33,950 nucleotides of DNA from Pseudomonadota bacterium (GTDB lineage: Bacteria; Pseudomonadota; Alphaproteobacteria; Reyranellales; Reyranellaceae), in NCBI GenBank assembly GCA_023436825.1, contig JAEZHS010000765.1, positions 1 through 33,950 on the forward strand. Direction: 5' to 3'. Positions 24,995-31,268 of the stretch are shown one piece after another. The translations under genes were made by a program, and so were the position numbers. The notes beneath the pieces were generated by a model. That model ran no database searches, was not told the DNA's origin, and was given only the letters and a program-made list of their open reading frames with translations. Numbering within the stretch: the stretch's first letter is position 1; each line of letters begins with the position of its first letter.

Positions 24995-25281
24995 GCGCGC
25001 CAGCGTCGGACGGCATGTCGTTGCTGGCGACCCTCGTGCGGTCGGTGGCCGCGGCCGGCGCTCTTTCCGCCCGCACGGCCGCCCGGCGCGCGGCCTCGAG
25101 GGCTGCCGGCTACCTCGGGGTTGCGCTCCTGTTCGCCGTCAGCCTGTGCTTCATCACCTTTGCCGGCTACCGCGCGATGTCGCTGGCAATGGGAAGCGTC
25201 CAGGCATCGTTGATCGTGGGTTGCGTCTACCTGTTCCTGGGTCTGATCGCGGCGCTCATCCTGCAGGCGCGGCAGCTCTGA
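24991..25281 (+). CDS. Phage-holin-like / YqjE-like membrane protein
   Basis: A 96-residue protein with two membrane helices: LGVALLFAVSLCFITFAGY (about 42-60) and ASLIVGCVYLFLGLIAALIL (about 71-90). They follow an Ala/Arg-rich amphipathic N-terminus. This is the layout of the DUF1469/holin-X family to which YqjE belongs, usually placed directly after a DUF883 gene, as here. It probably acts with that protein at the inner membrane. The start overlaps the DUF883 stop (ATGA). Confidence 0.78.
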   Translation: MSAPASDGMSLLATLVRSVAAAGALSARTAARRAASRAAGYLGVALLFAVSLCFITFAGYRAMSLAMGSVQASLIVGCVYLFLGLIAALILQARQL

Positions 25282-25373
25282 GCCTACGTAGAGTCCCCTA
25301 GTGCATGACCTGAATGGTGGAACGCCGGACCGGGAGCTACTCACCCATCATCGAGACCCAAGGGGAGAGAACC

Positions 25374-26051
25374 ATGCAGGTCCGCACCGCCACTCAACTG
25401 AGCAAGTTTCCTGGCGCCGCGTTCGGCCTCGGAACCAGTCCGGCGGGAAGTCTGTCGGGAGGCACCCACATGGTCCTGCGCAAGGGCGAACCGCTTTTCG
25501 ACGAAGGCGACGAGGCCGAGTTCTTCTATCAGGTCGTGTCGGGCGCCATCCGCTCCTACAAGCTGCTGAGCGACGGCCGACGTCAGATCGACGCCTTCCA
25601 CCTGCGCGGCGACATGTTCGGACTGGAGGCTGGCGGCGAGCACCGCTTTTCGGCCGAGGCCGTGGACGACGTGTCGGTGATCGCCTACCGGCGCCGCCGC
25701 CTTGACGCCCTGACCCGGGACGACGCCGCGTTCCGCGACAAGGTCATGACCGCGACCCTGCGCAGCCTCGAGCGCGCGCAGGCCCACATGCTGTTGCTCG
25801 GTCGCAAGACCGCCGAGGAAAAGATCGCGACGTTCCTGCTCGACATGGCCGAGCGCATCTCCAAGGACGATGGGCAATTCGAGCTGCCAATGCAGCGGAG
25901 CGACATCGCCGATCATCTCGGCCTCACCATCGAGACGGTCTCTCGCACCTTGACCCGTTTCGCCCGCAGCGGGCTGATCAAGTTGCTGCCGGCCGGGCGG
26001 TCGATCGGTCTCTGCAACAGGATGGCGTTGCAGGGTCTCAACGCACAGTGA
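25374..26051 (+). CDS. Crp/FNR family transcription regulator, FixK-like
   Basis: A 225-residue regulator. The cNMP-like beta barrel spans about 30-120 (GEPLFDEGDEAEFFYQVVSG), the dimer helix about 120-150, and the winged helix about 165-215. The recognition helix is LTIETVSRTLTRF with Glu177, Ser180 and Arg181, the E-x-x-S-R pattern that contacts TTGA half-sites in FNR and FixK. Its only cysteine is Cys214, so it cannot hold the 4Fe-4S cluster of FNR; FixK-type control by expression level or by that cysteine is possible. GGGGAG lies just before the ATG at 25374. I see no box in the 92 bp upstream, so it may be read from 24596. It is the likely reader of the palindromes in this window. Confidence 0.92.
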   Translation: MQVRTATQLSKFPGAAFGLGTSPAGSLSGGTHMVLRKGEPLFDEGDEAEFFYQVVSGAIRSYKLLSDGRRQIDAFHLRGDMFGLEAGGEHRFSAEAVDDVSVIAYRRRRLDALTRDDAAFRDKVMTATLRSLERAQAHMLLLGRKTAEEKIATFLLDMAERISKDDGQFELPMQRSDIADHLGLTIETVSRTLTRFARSGLIKLLPAGRSIGLCNRMALQGLNAQ

Positions 26052-26079
26052 CGGAATCAGACGAGCTAGGGAGGCCAAG

Positions 26080-26775
26080 ATGCTTGCAAAGGATGTAATG
26101 AGCCAGGAAATCGTCTGCATCGATGTCAAGGAATCCGTGTTCGATGCCGCAGAACTTCTGCTGAGCGCACGCGTCAGCGCCGCGCCGGTCACCGACGATA
26201 AAGGCGCCCTCGTCGGGATCGTCAGCGAGGCGGATCTCATTCGTCGCGCCGAGATCGGCACGGCGGGAAAGAAGACCTGGCTGGGGCGGCTGCTGGACAG
26301 CGAAGCTTCATCGGCCCGAGCCTTCGTCGCCGCGCAAACGCGACGCGTCGCCGATGTCATGACCAAGGACGTGGTGACCGCCGGCGAAGACACCACGCTC
26401 GGCGACCTGGTGGATCTGATGGAAAAACACGACATCAAGCGCATCCCGATCGTTCGCGGGGCCATTGTCGTCGGCGTCGTCAGCCGCGCCGATCTACTGC
26501 GGGCATTGCTGTCGCGCGAGCCCGACCGTCCGGTGTTGCAGCCGACCGACAGGGCGCTGCGCGAGAACGTCGTCGACGCCTTGGAGAATCGCCGCTGGAC
26601 GTCGAGATGGCCGATCAGCGTTTATGCCAACGACGGCGTTGTCCATCTGTGGGGCTTCGTCGAAGGCAAGGAAGTGCGCGACGCCTATCGAGTGGCCGCC
26701 GAGAGCGTCCCCGGTGTCAGGCGGGTCAAGAACCACCTGCGCACCATGCCGGCCTCGGTCGGCATGGGCGTGTGA
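26080..26775 (+). CDS. CBS-CBS-BON domain protein
   Basis: A 231-residue protein. CBS 1 covers about 1-58 (AKDVMSQEIVCIDVKESVFD to GALVGIVSEADLIRR), CBS 2 about 90-145 (VADVMTKDVVTAGEDTTLGD to VVGVVSRADLLRAL), and a BON domain about 158-225 (LRENVVDALENRRWTSRWPI to VPGVRRVKNHLRT). CBS pairs bind adenine nucleotides and BON domains bind phospholipid or protein, so the protein may couple energy state to a membrane site. GGGAGG lies 5 nt before the ATG. It starts 28 bp after the regulator and is probably cotranscribed with it. Confidence 0.92.
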   Translation: MLAKDVMSQEIVCIDVKESVFDAAELLLSARVSAAPVTDDKGALVGIVSEADLIRRAEIGTAGKKTWLGRLLDSEASSARAFVAAQTRRVADVMTKDVVTAGEDTTLGDLVDLMEKHDIKRIPIVRGAIVVGVVSRADLLRALLSREPDRPVLQPTDRALRENVVDALENRRWTSRWPISVYANDGVVHLWGFVEGKEVRDAYRVAAESVPGVRRVKNHLRTMPASVGMGV

Positions 26776-26807
26776 CGGCCGTGTCCGGCGCGACGCACTC
26801 TCCCAGT

Positions 26808-26821
26808 TTGATCTCGGTCAA
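26808..26821. promoter_or_regulatory. FixK/FNR-type operator upstream of hsp20
   Basis: TTGATCTCGGTCAA fits TTGA-N6-TCAA perfectly, with mixed TTGAT and GTCAA halves. Its centre is 71 bp before the ATG at 26886. Activation from -41.5 would start the transcript near 26856, inside the inverted repeat described next. Confidence 0.75.
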
Positions 26822-26852
26822 ACACGGGATCGACGAAACGCATTACGAAACC

Positions 26853-26873
26853 GATGGATCACGTTGATCCATC
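26853..26873. promoter_or_regulatory. Perfect 9-bp inverted repeat in the hsp20 leader
   Basis: GATGGATCA (26853-26861) and TGATCCATC (26865-26873) are perfect arms with a 3-nt spacer CGT. The right arm ends 2 bp before the hsp20 Shine-Dalgarno GGAGG (26876-26880). It could be an operator for a second regulator at the transcript start, or an RNA hairpin that limits ribosome access. It is not a canonical ROSE element, because the Shine-Dalgarno itself is not in the stem. Confidence 0.6.
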
Positions 26874-26885
26874 ACGGAGGATGCG

Positions 26886-27362
26886 ATGACCGACGCAAAG
26901 TCTCTGACCAACCCGCGTACTCCTGCTGCCTTTGGCGACTTCGAGCAGATCGTCAATCGAATGATGAGGGGCTGGCCGCTCAGCTGGCCCGATCTCATGC
27001 CCAGCAGCGAGCCTCGCGCACTGCGCGTTTTCGAGCACATGCCCAAGGTCGAGGTGAGGGAGAACGGAAAATCCTACACCGTCTCCGTCGAGCTGCCCGG
27101 CCTGGACGAAAAGGACGTGAAGGTCCAGGTAGAGGACGACGTCATCACGATCTCCGGCGAAAAGAGGGTCGAGCAGGCCGACGACAAGACGCACTATTCG
27201 GAGCGCAGCTACGGCAGCTTCACCCGCGCCTTCACCCTGCCGGCCGACGCCGACCACAACGGCATCACGGCGACGTTCGCAAAGGGCGTGCTGGCATTGC
27301 AGATCGCAAAGGCCGCGGCTCCGCGGGCCGAAGTCAAGCAGGTCGACATCAAGGCGGCCTGA
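26886..27362 (+). CDS. Small heat-shock protein Hsp20
   Basis: A 158-residue ATP-independent holdase chaperone. The alpha-crystallin domain covers about 48-150: MPKVEVRENGKSYTVSVELP, then GLDEKDVKVQVEDDVITISG, EKRVEQ, YGSFTRAFTLPADAD and the closing FAKGVLALQIAKA (G-V-L). The N-terminal 45 residues are Pro/Trp-rich, as usual. The C-terminal I-x-I motif is weak. GGAGG lies 5 nt before the ATG at 26886. Upstream are a FixK-type box and an inverted repeat, which suggests induction at low oxygen. Confidence 0.94.
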   Translation: MTDAKSLTNPRTPAAFGDFEQIVNRMMRGWPLSWPDLMPSSEPRALRVFEHMPKVEVRENGKSYTVSVELPGLDEKDVKVQVEDDVITISGEKRVEQADDKTHYSERSYGSFTRAFTLPADADHNGITATFAKGVLALQIAKAAAPRAEVKQVDIKAA

Positions 27363-27443
27363 AACGGCTTCGTCGCCGGCGTGCGCGCCGTTGCGCCCGT
27401 GTCGGCAACGGTGGTCCACTGCATCGGAAGGAGGCCCAAGCCC

Positions 27444-28427
27444 GTGCAGGCGATGGTTCTGGCGGCCCGCGGCGGCCCACTTGTCCCCGACACACGGCCA
27501 GACCCCAGACCGGCCGCAGGCGAGATTTGCCTGCGTGTCGAAGCGTGCGGCGTTTGTCGCACCGACCTGCATATCGTCGACGGCGAATTGCCCGACATCC
27601 GGCTGCCGGTCGTGCCGGGCCACGAAATCGTGGGCGTCGTCGAGGCGCTGGGACCCGACGTCACGTCGCACCATCTCGGGCAACGCGTGGGCGTGCCGTG
27701 GCTCGGCCATACCTGCGGCACCTGTCCGTACTGTTCGACGCATCGCGAGAATCTCTGCGATCATCCGGTTTTCACCGGACACGGCCGCGACGGAGGGTTC
27801 GCCACCCACACGGTGGCTGACGCCGCGTATGCCTTCGCTCTGGACGGCTTCGACGATCCGGTCGCCGCAGCGCCGCTCCTCTGCGCCGGACTGATCGGCT
27901 GGCGGTCGCTCAGGCTGGCAGGCGACGGGCGTCGCATCGGTCTCTACGGCTTCGGCGCCGCCGCCCATATCATCGCGCAGGTCTGCCGTTGGCAAGGTCG
28001 AGACGTCTACGCCTTCACCCGGCCGGGCGATGCAGCCGCGCAGGCGCATGCCCTGTCGCTCGGCGCCAGATGGGCCGGCTCCTCGTCCGACCTGCCGCCG
28101 GACCTCCTCGACGCGGCGATCCTGTTTGCGCCGATCGGCGCGCTGGTTCCGGCGGCGCTTCGGGCGGTGCGCAAAGGTGGCCGCGTGGTTTGCGGCGGCA
28201 TCCACATGAGCGACATCCCGGCCTTTCCGTATCGGCTGCTGTGGGAGGAACGCCAGCTCCTCTCGGTCGCCAACCTGACGAGACAGGACGCTGTCGAGTT
28301 CCTGTCCATGGCGCCCACGGCGGGTGTGGTCACCACGACCAAGGTCTATCCGCTCGTCGCCGCCAACCAGGCATTGTCCGACCTGCGAGCGGGTCGCTTC
28401 CAGGGTGCCGCCGTCCTGGTGCCTTGA
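27444..28427 (+). CDS. Zinc-dependent alcohol dehydrogenase
   Basis: A 327-residue medium-chain dehydrogenase. Catalytic zinc ligands are Cys38 in ACGVCRTDLH, His60-Glu61 in VPGHEIVG and Cys147 in LLCAGL. Structural zinc cysteines are 91, 94, 97 and 105 in CGTCPYCSTHRENLC. The dinucleotide fold starts at GLYGFGAAAH (166-175). Such enzymes interconvert alcohols and aldehydes with NAD(P)H and could reoxidise NADH when oxygen is short. AAGGAGG lies 9 nt before a GTG at 27444, which I chose; the ATG at 27453 is spaced 18 nt away. It follows hsp20 by 81 bp and is probably in the same operon. Confidence 0.92.
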   Translation: MQAMVLAARGGPLVPDTRPDPRPAAGEICLRVEACGVCRTDLHIVDGELPDIRLPVVPGHEIVGVVEALGPDVTSHHLGQRVGVPWLGHTCGTCPYCSTHRENLCDHPVFTGHGRDGGFATHTVADAAYAFALDGFDDPVAAAPLLCAGLIGWRSLRLAGDGRRIGLYGFGAAAHIIAQVCRWQGRDVYAFTRPGDAAAQAHALSLGARWAGSSSDLPPDLLDAAILFAPIGALVPAALRAVRKGGRVVCGGIHMSDIPAFPYRLLWEERQLLSVANLTRQDAVEFLSMAPTAGVVTTTKVYPLVAANQALSDLRAGRFQGAAVLVP

Positions 28428-28461
28428 CGGCACGACCGTGCGTTCGCCCTAGGTCAAGGCA

Positions 28462-28509
28462 TCTACTCGAGCCGCAGCGGCCGCTCGGGCTCGATCTACA
28501 CCGAAGAGG
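28462..28509 (+). pseudogene. Isolated copy of the thpR 3' end
   Basis: The 48 bp encode S-R-S-G-R-S-G-S-I-Y-T-E-E and match 13914-13961, inside thpR, at 45 of 48 positions by eye. No other part of thpR is present, and the preceding sequence is the end of the alcohol dehydrogenase region. It marks the left edge of repeat copy B and shows that this element once lay next to a thpR gene. Confidence 0.75.
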
Positions 28510-28522
28510 GGCATACCAAGCA

Positions 28523-29002
28523 TCAGTCGCGCGGGCACTCCCCCGGAGAATCGATGTAGGTGTCGACGACGCGGCCGATGTCGTACTCGACGGCCAACGC
28601 CTCCCAGCGTCCGGTGCGGCAGATGATCATTGCGACATGTTTCACCGATATCCGGATGGTGCGGTCGTCGATGGACGTGATTACGGGTTCGGCGTCGCGG
28701 CTGCCGTCATGCATGCGGTCGTACTTGAAGATCAGCGCCCTCCTTCCCCGCTTGCCTTTGGAGGCGAAAACGCTGATCTCTGCCGGACCTTTGGCAAGGC
28801 CGGCGCAGCTCGTCTCGCTGACCTCGAAATAGTATCCTGCTGGCGTAGATGTCTGGTCCAGCACATCGGTAAGACAGGTATACGGCGTCCACACGAAGCC
28901 GAGCGAACCCAGGATCATGTAAACAAAGAGGATGCTGAACACGACGAACCCGCCGCCAATGAAAGCGAGGAGGTATTTCAGAAGGGTGGAGAGCTGCGGC
29001 AC
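28523..29002 (-). CDS. Small membrane-anchored protein of unknown function
   Basis: About 159 residues with one N-terminal membrane helix (LLAFIGGGFVVFSILFVYMI) and an outside domain with PAEISVFASKGKRGRRALIF and IICRTGRWEALAVEYDIGR. I know no family. No ATG fits: a GTG at 29002 gives the membrane helix near the N-terminus, but no Shine-Dalgarno is visible, so the start is tentative. It begins 14 bp after the toxin-like gene on the same strand. That is the place of an immunity gene in a toxin-immunity pair, and a membrane anchor would suit immunity to a periplasmic toxin; this is inference. A truncated paralogue lies at 14002. Confidence 0.65.
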   Translation of the reverse strand: MPQLSTLLKYLLAFIGGGFVVFSILFVYMILGSLGFVWTPYTCLTDVLDQTSTPAGYYFEVSETSCAGLAKGPAEISVFASKGKRGRRALIFKYDRMHDGSRDAEPVITSIDDRTIRISVKHVAMIICRTGRWEALAVEYDIGRVVDTYIDSPGECPRD

Positions 29003-29016
29003 GAGATTGCGACCAA

Positions 29017-30043
29017 TCAGCGAACGGCAGGCGGATCGAAGATCCCGGTGCGGCCGATTTCGTGGCCGCGCGTGATGTAGTGCAGCGTCCGGGGGGCCAG
29101 TCCATATAGACCGTTCGCGTCCGCATTGCTCGACCGTAGCCGCGCATACATACCGGCAATGCCCAGCGTTTCCTCCAAGGTAAGGCCTGCCTGCTGACCA
29201 GCAGACCAACATTGACGTTTGCAATCGGACGAAATTGAGGAAGCTGGGTGTAACCCGTGATCATGTTGCCGCGGCGTTATGGTCATAGGTACCACCCTGC
29301 CCCGCGCCCAAGCCGAGAGCCGAGTACAGGTAGAGGAGTGCGCCCGCGCCCGATCCGGGATTTGCAAGCATGGCGCGGTAGGTTTCACCGATTTGCCGAC
29401 CCCTGGCTGCCACCTCGTGCAGGTCCGCCTTCGGCGACATGACGTGTCCGGTCGGCGACTTTGCATCGGCAATGGTCGACCCATCCGGAAGCACGACGAC
29501 CTCTCCGGGCGAATCATCGACCTGCGGCCGCGGTGGAAGAGTCGACGGAGGAGTGCCACCCGGCTTGTACTGCACCAGGATTGGCGACTGCGGTGAATCG
29601 TTCCTCGCACCGGCGTTTGGCGTCGGGACATCTGCGAGATCTTGCACGCCAGCGTCGACCTGCGGATCGAAGCGCAAAGACGGCGGCGGTGTCTGGATCA
29701 TCTCGCCGAGCGGCGGCCGAACCGGTGCGAATGGAGATCCATATACGGCTGGTATGATCGGACTGCTGCGGTCGCGCCCACCCGACCAGTACGGATTGCC
29801 GGCAAAGCGGTCTTGGAGTCCCGTCATTGCGCCTGGCTCAACTGGCCCACCTGTCTGCAAGAACAGGTCACTCACAGCCGGCGAGACGCCAGCATCCGGA
29901 TCACGCCGGAAAGAGAACGGCATAGGCCGTGGCGCCTGCGCAGGCAGCGGCGATCCGTCGTTCCCGATGCGAAATCCCGGCAGTTCATCTGGGAGCTCGA
30001 CAGAAAATCCGGGCCAATTCTCGCCCCGGCGGAAATTGAACAT
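29017..30043 (-). pseudogene. Toxin-like gene with two frameshifts
   Basis: The first frame (30043 to 29261) starts MFNFRRGENWPGFSVELPDE and is Pro/Gly-rich for 200 residues, then GALLYLYSALGLGAGQGGTY. Protein homology appears to continue in a second frame (RRGNMITGYTQLPQFRPIAN) and then a third (QQAGLTLEETLGIAGMYARL, LRSSNADANGLYGLAPRTL) to a stop at 29017. Each switch is explained by one missing base, near 29276 and near 29195. The first stop and an ATG overlap as ATGA, so two separate proteins are an alternative. From memory the C-terminal part resembles polymorphic toxin type 44 (Ntox44) domains; this is unverified. GAGGAA lies upstream of the ATG at 30043. Confidence 0.6.
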
Positions 30044-30285
30044 GATGTCTTCCTCGCAAGTTGTTCAACGGCATGCCGCTGGCACTATTCGGCCGACGAT
30101 CACTCGAGGGCCAGCGTACAGCACGAAGATATTTAATGATAAGCAATCAGCAGTTGCATATTGGCCAGGCAGCGAGCATGGCTTGGCTCCACTCCTTGTT
30201 CCCGGCAACAGACATGCGAAATATAACTATAGTTTAGGTCAATTAAAATGACCGAAGTACCACTTACGTCGAACTGAGGGAATTT
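30044..30285. other. AT-rich upstream region of the toxin-like gene
   Basis: No gene is visible here. The stretch is AT-rich for this genome (ATATTTAATGATAAGC at 30127-30142, AAATATAACTATAGTTTAGG at 30219-30238). It holds a small inverted repeat, GGTCA (30237-30241) with TGACC (30249-30253). It probably carries the promoter of the minus-strand toxin-like gene. The part from 30191 matches copy A of the repeat. Confidence 0.5.
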
Positions 30286-30420
30286 TGGCCGAGCTGCAGG
30301 CGCGCTTCGAGGAACGGCGGCTTCGGGTCCAGCCGGGCAGCGGCATGTGCAGCACCGTGCGCCACGCCTTCCTCGACCAACTTGCTGCCGCACTCAAATC
30401 GAAGTCCGCGCCGAGGTGAA
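30286..30420 (+). pseudogene. Possible transposase fragment (IS630-like)
   Basis: From a TTG at 30286 a frame reads LAELQARFEERRLRVQ, then about 28 more residues, to a TGA near 30420. The string L-A-E-L-x-x-R-x-E-E-R-x-x-R-V resembles the N-terminal helix-turn-helix region of IS630 transposases. The similarity stops after about 16 residues, and no catalytic DDE part is present. The match is short and from memory, so an unrelated frame is quite possible. From 30421 to 30481 I see nothing. Confidence 0.25.
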
Positions 30421-30481
30421 GGCCGCGTACGGGCAGACGATCGCTACGCCGCGGCCTCCGGTGATGACTCCCTGCCTGTGA

Positions 30482-30865
30482 TCAGGACGACTGGCCAAGC
30501 CGCGCACCGTCCAGCCAGCGGCGTGCCTCGTGGATGGTCGAGAACGTCCTGAGCCGGCGGCCGGGCCGCAACAGGGCGCTGATGGCCCGGACAAACCTGT
30601 CGTTGCCCGACGACCCGGTGAAGATCGCCATGGGCCCCGGCGTACCCGGCCATTTGAGCGTCTTGGCGTAGGCCGCAACCTCGGCAATCTCGCCCGCAGT
30701 CAGGCGGCACTCGGCGCAGCTCGCATCCAGCATCTTGCGATAGGGCGAGGCGCCGGCCTCTTCGAGCGCCTTGAAGTAGGCCATGAGCTCGTCCTTGGTG
30801 ACGACGCCCTGGGATACGCAGACGACCATTTGCTCGAGCGGTGCGATTGTCCAGTGAAGGGGCAT
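30482..30865 (-). CDS. STAS/SpoIIAA-like small protein
   Basis: A 127-residue protein. The pattern HWTIAPLEQMVVCVSQGVVT, then ELMAYFKALEEAGASPYRKM, a D-A-S segment, GPMAIFTGSSGNDRFVRAIS and FSTIHEARRWLDG fits the alternating strands and helices of SpoIIAA/STAS-like proteins found in alphaproteobacteria. Function is unknown; such folds often carry regulatory or lipid-binding roles. I chose the ATG at 30865 (PLHWTI); the frame is open 11 codons further. No Shine-Dalgarno is visible. Confidence 0.7.
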   Translation of the reverse strand: MPLHWTIAPLEQMVVCVSQGVVTKDELMAYFKALEEAGASPYRKMLDASCAECRLTAGEIAEVAAYAKTLKWPGTPGPMAIFTGSSGNDRFVRAISALLRPGRRLRTFSTIHEARRWLDGARLGQSS

Positions 30866-30955
30866 GGGGTCGGATGTTTGGGGCGGCGCGCGAGGCAAAC
30901 CAAGAGCAATCTATTTCGCCGATGCGCGCAGCGATGTGGCGTTTGCCACGCCCGC

Positions 30956-31105
30956 TCAGTGCCGCTTGAAGTACTGCACTGCCCTTTCGTGTTTCTCAGC
31001 CGCAGCGCGAGACTTGAAGGTGCCGAGGTTGCGCCGCTTGCCGGTCTTGGGATCGGTCTTGCGCGAGTAAAGGCGATATTCGCCGGACGAGAGCTTGCGG
31101 ATCAT
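30956..31105 (-). CDS. Small basic protein, 49 residues
   Basis: The frame reads MIRKLSSGEYRLYSRKTDPK, then TGKRRNLGTFKSRAAAEKHE and RAVQYFKRH before a stop. GGGAG lies 6 nt before the ATG at 31105. The sequence looks like a short beta sheet plus helix, similar to the arm-type or AP2-like DNA-binding N-terminus of phage integrases (x-Y-R-L-Y-S-R, G-x-x-x-N-L-G-T-F), and closely related stand-alone proteins occur in rhizobia as I recall. DNA or RNA binding is inference. It is strongly basic. Confidence 0.75.
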   Translation of the reverse strand: MIRKLSSGEYRLYSRKTDPKTGKRRNLGTFKSRAAAEKHERAVQYFKRH

Positions 31106-31223
31106 TCGGGACTCCCTGGCAGCACAGTCGGTGTCATCCGAGCGCAGTGAGGGATGATAGCATCCGTGAAACGTCTACGCGCGCTCGCGAGTTGCGGGCA
31201 CCCTTCGCGTCTGTGCTCACGAC

Positions 31224-31260
31224 CTTCCGGACCGCCGGCGTCTCGCCAGCGGCCCGGAAG
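31224..31260 (-). terminator. Hairpin after the molybdenum hydroxylase operon
   Basis: CTTCCGG (31224-31230) pairs with CCGGAAG (31254-31260), and CCGC (31232-31235) with GCGG (31249-31252). This gives an 11-bp stem with one A-C mismatch. It starts 8 bp after the iorB-like stop. There is no T run on the minus strand, so termination may be Rho-assisted. Confidence 0.45.
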
Positions 31261-31268
31261 AAAGCTAC

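Larger units (their letters stand above)
28462..30289. repeat. Repeat copy B: full-length element
   Basis: The long partner of copy A at 13914-14239. It contains, left to right, the thpR tail, the small membrane gene (28523-29002), the toxin-like gene (29017-30043) and its AT-rich upstream region ending near 30289. All four blocks match copy A in the same order, including 60 identical bp at 28568-28627. The right-hand end is less clear because similarity fades around TTTTGGC. No terminal inverted repeats or target duplication are evident, so a named transposon is not supported. Confidence 0.75.

Noticed and set aside
26808..26886. A ROSE-type RNA thermometer for hsp20
   Set aside because: The Shine-Dalgarno is outside the stem and no U-U-G-C-U pairing to it was found. 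The inverted repeat is reported without this label.
28441..28460. A FixK-type box after the alcohol dehydrogenase (AGGTCAAGG)
   Set aside because: Only one half-site, GTCAA, is present. The other side does not contain TTGA.
28462..30289. Calling the repeated element a transposon
   Set aside because: No transposase, terminal inverted repeats or target-site duplication could be seen, so only the duplication itself is claimed.
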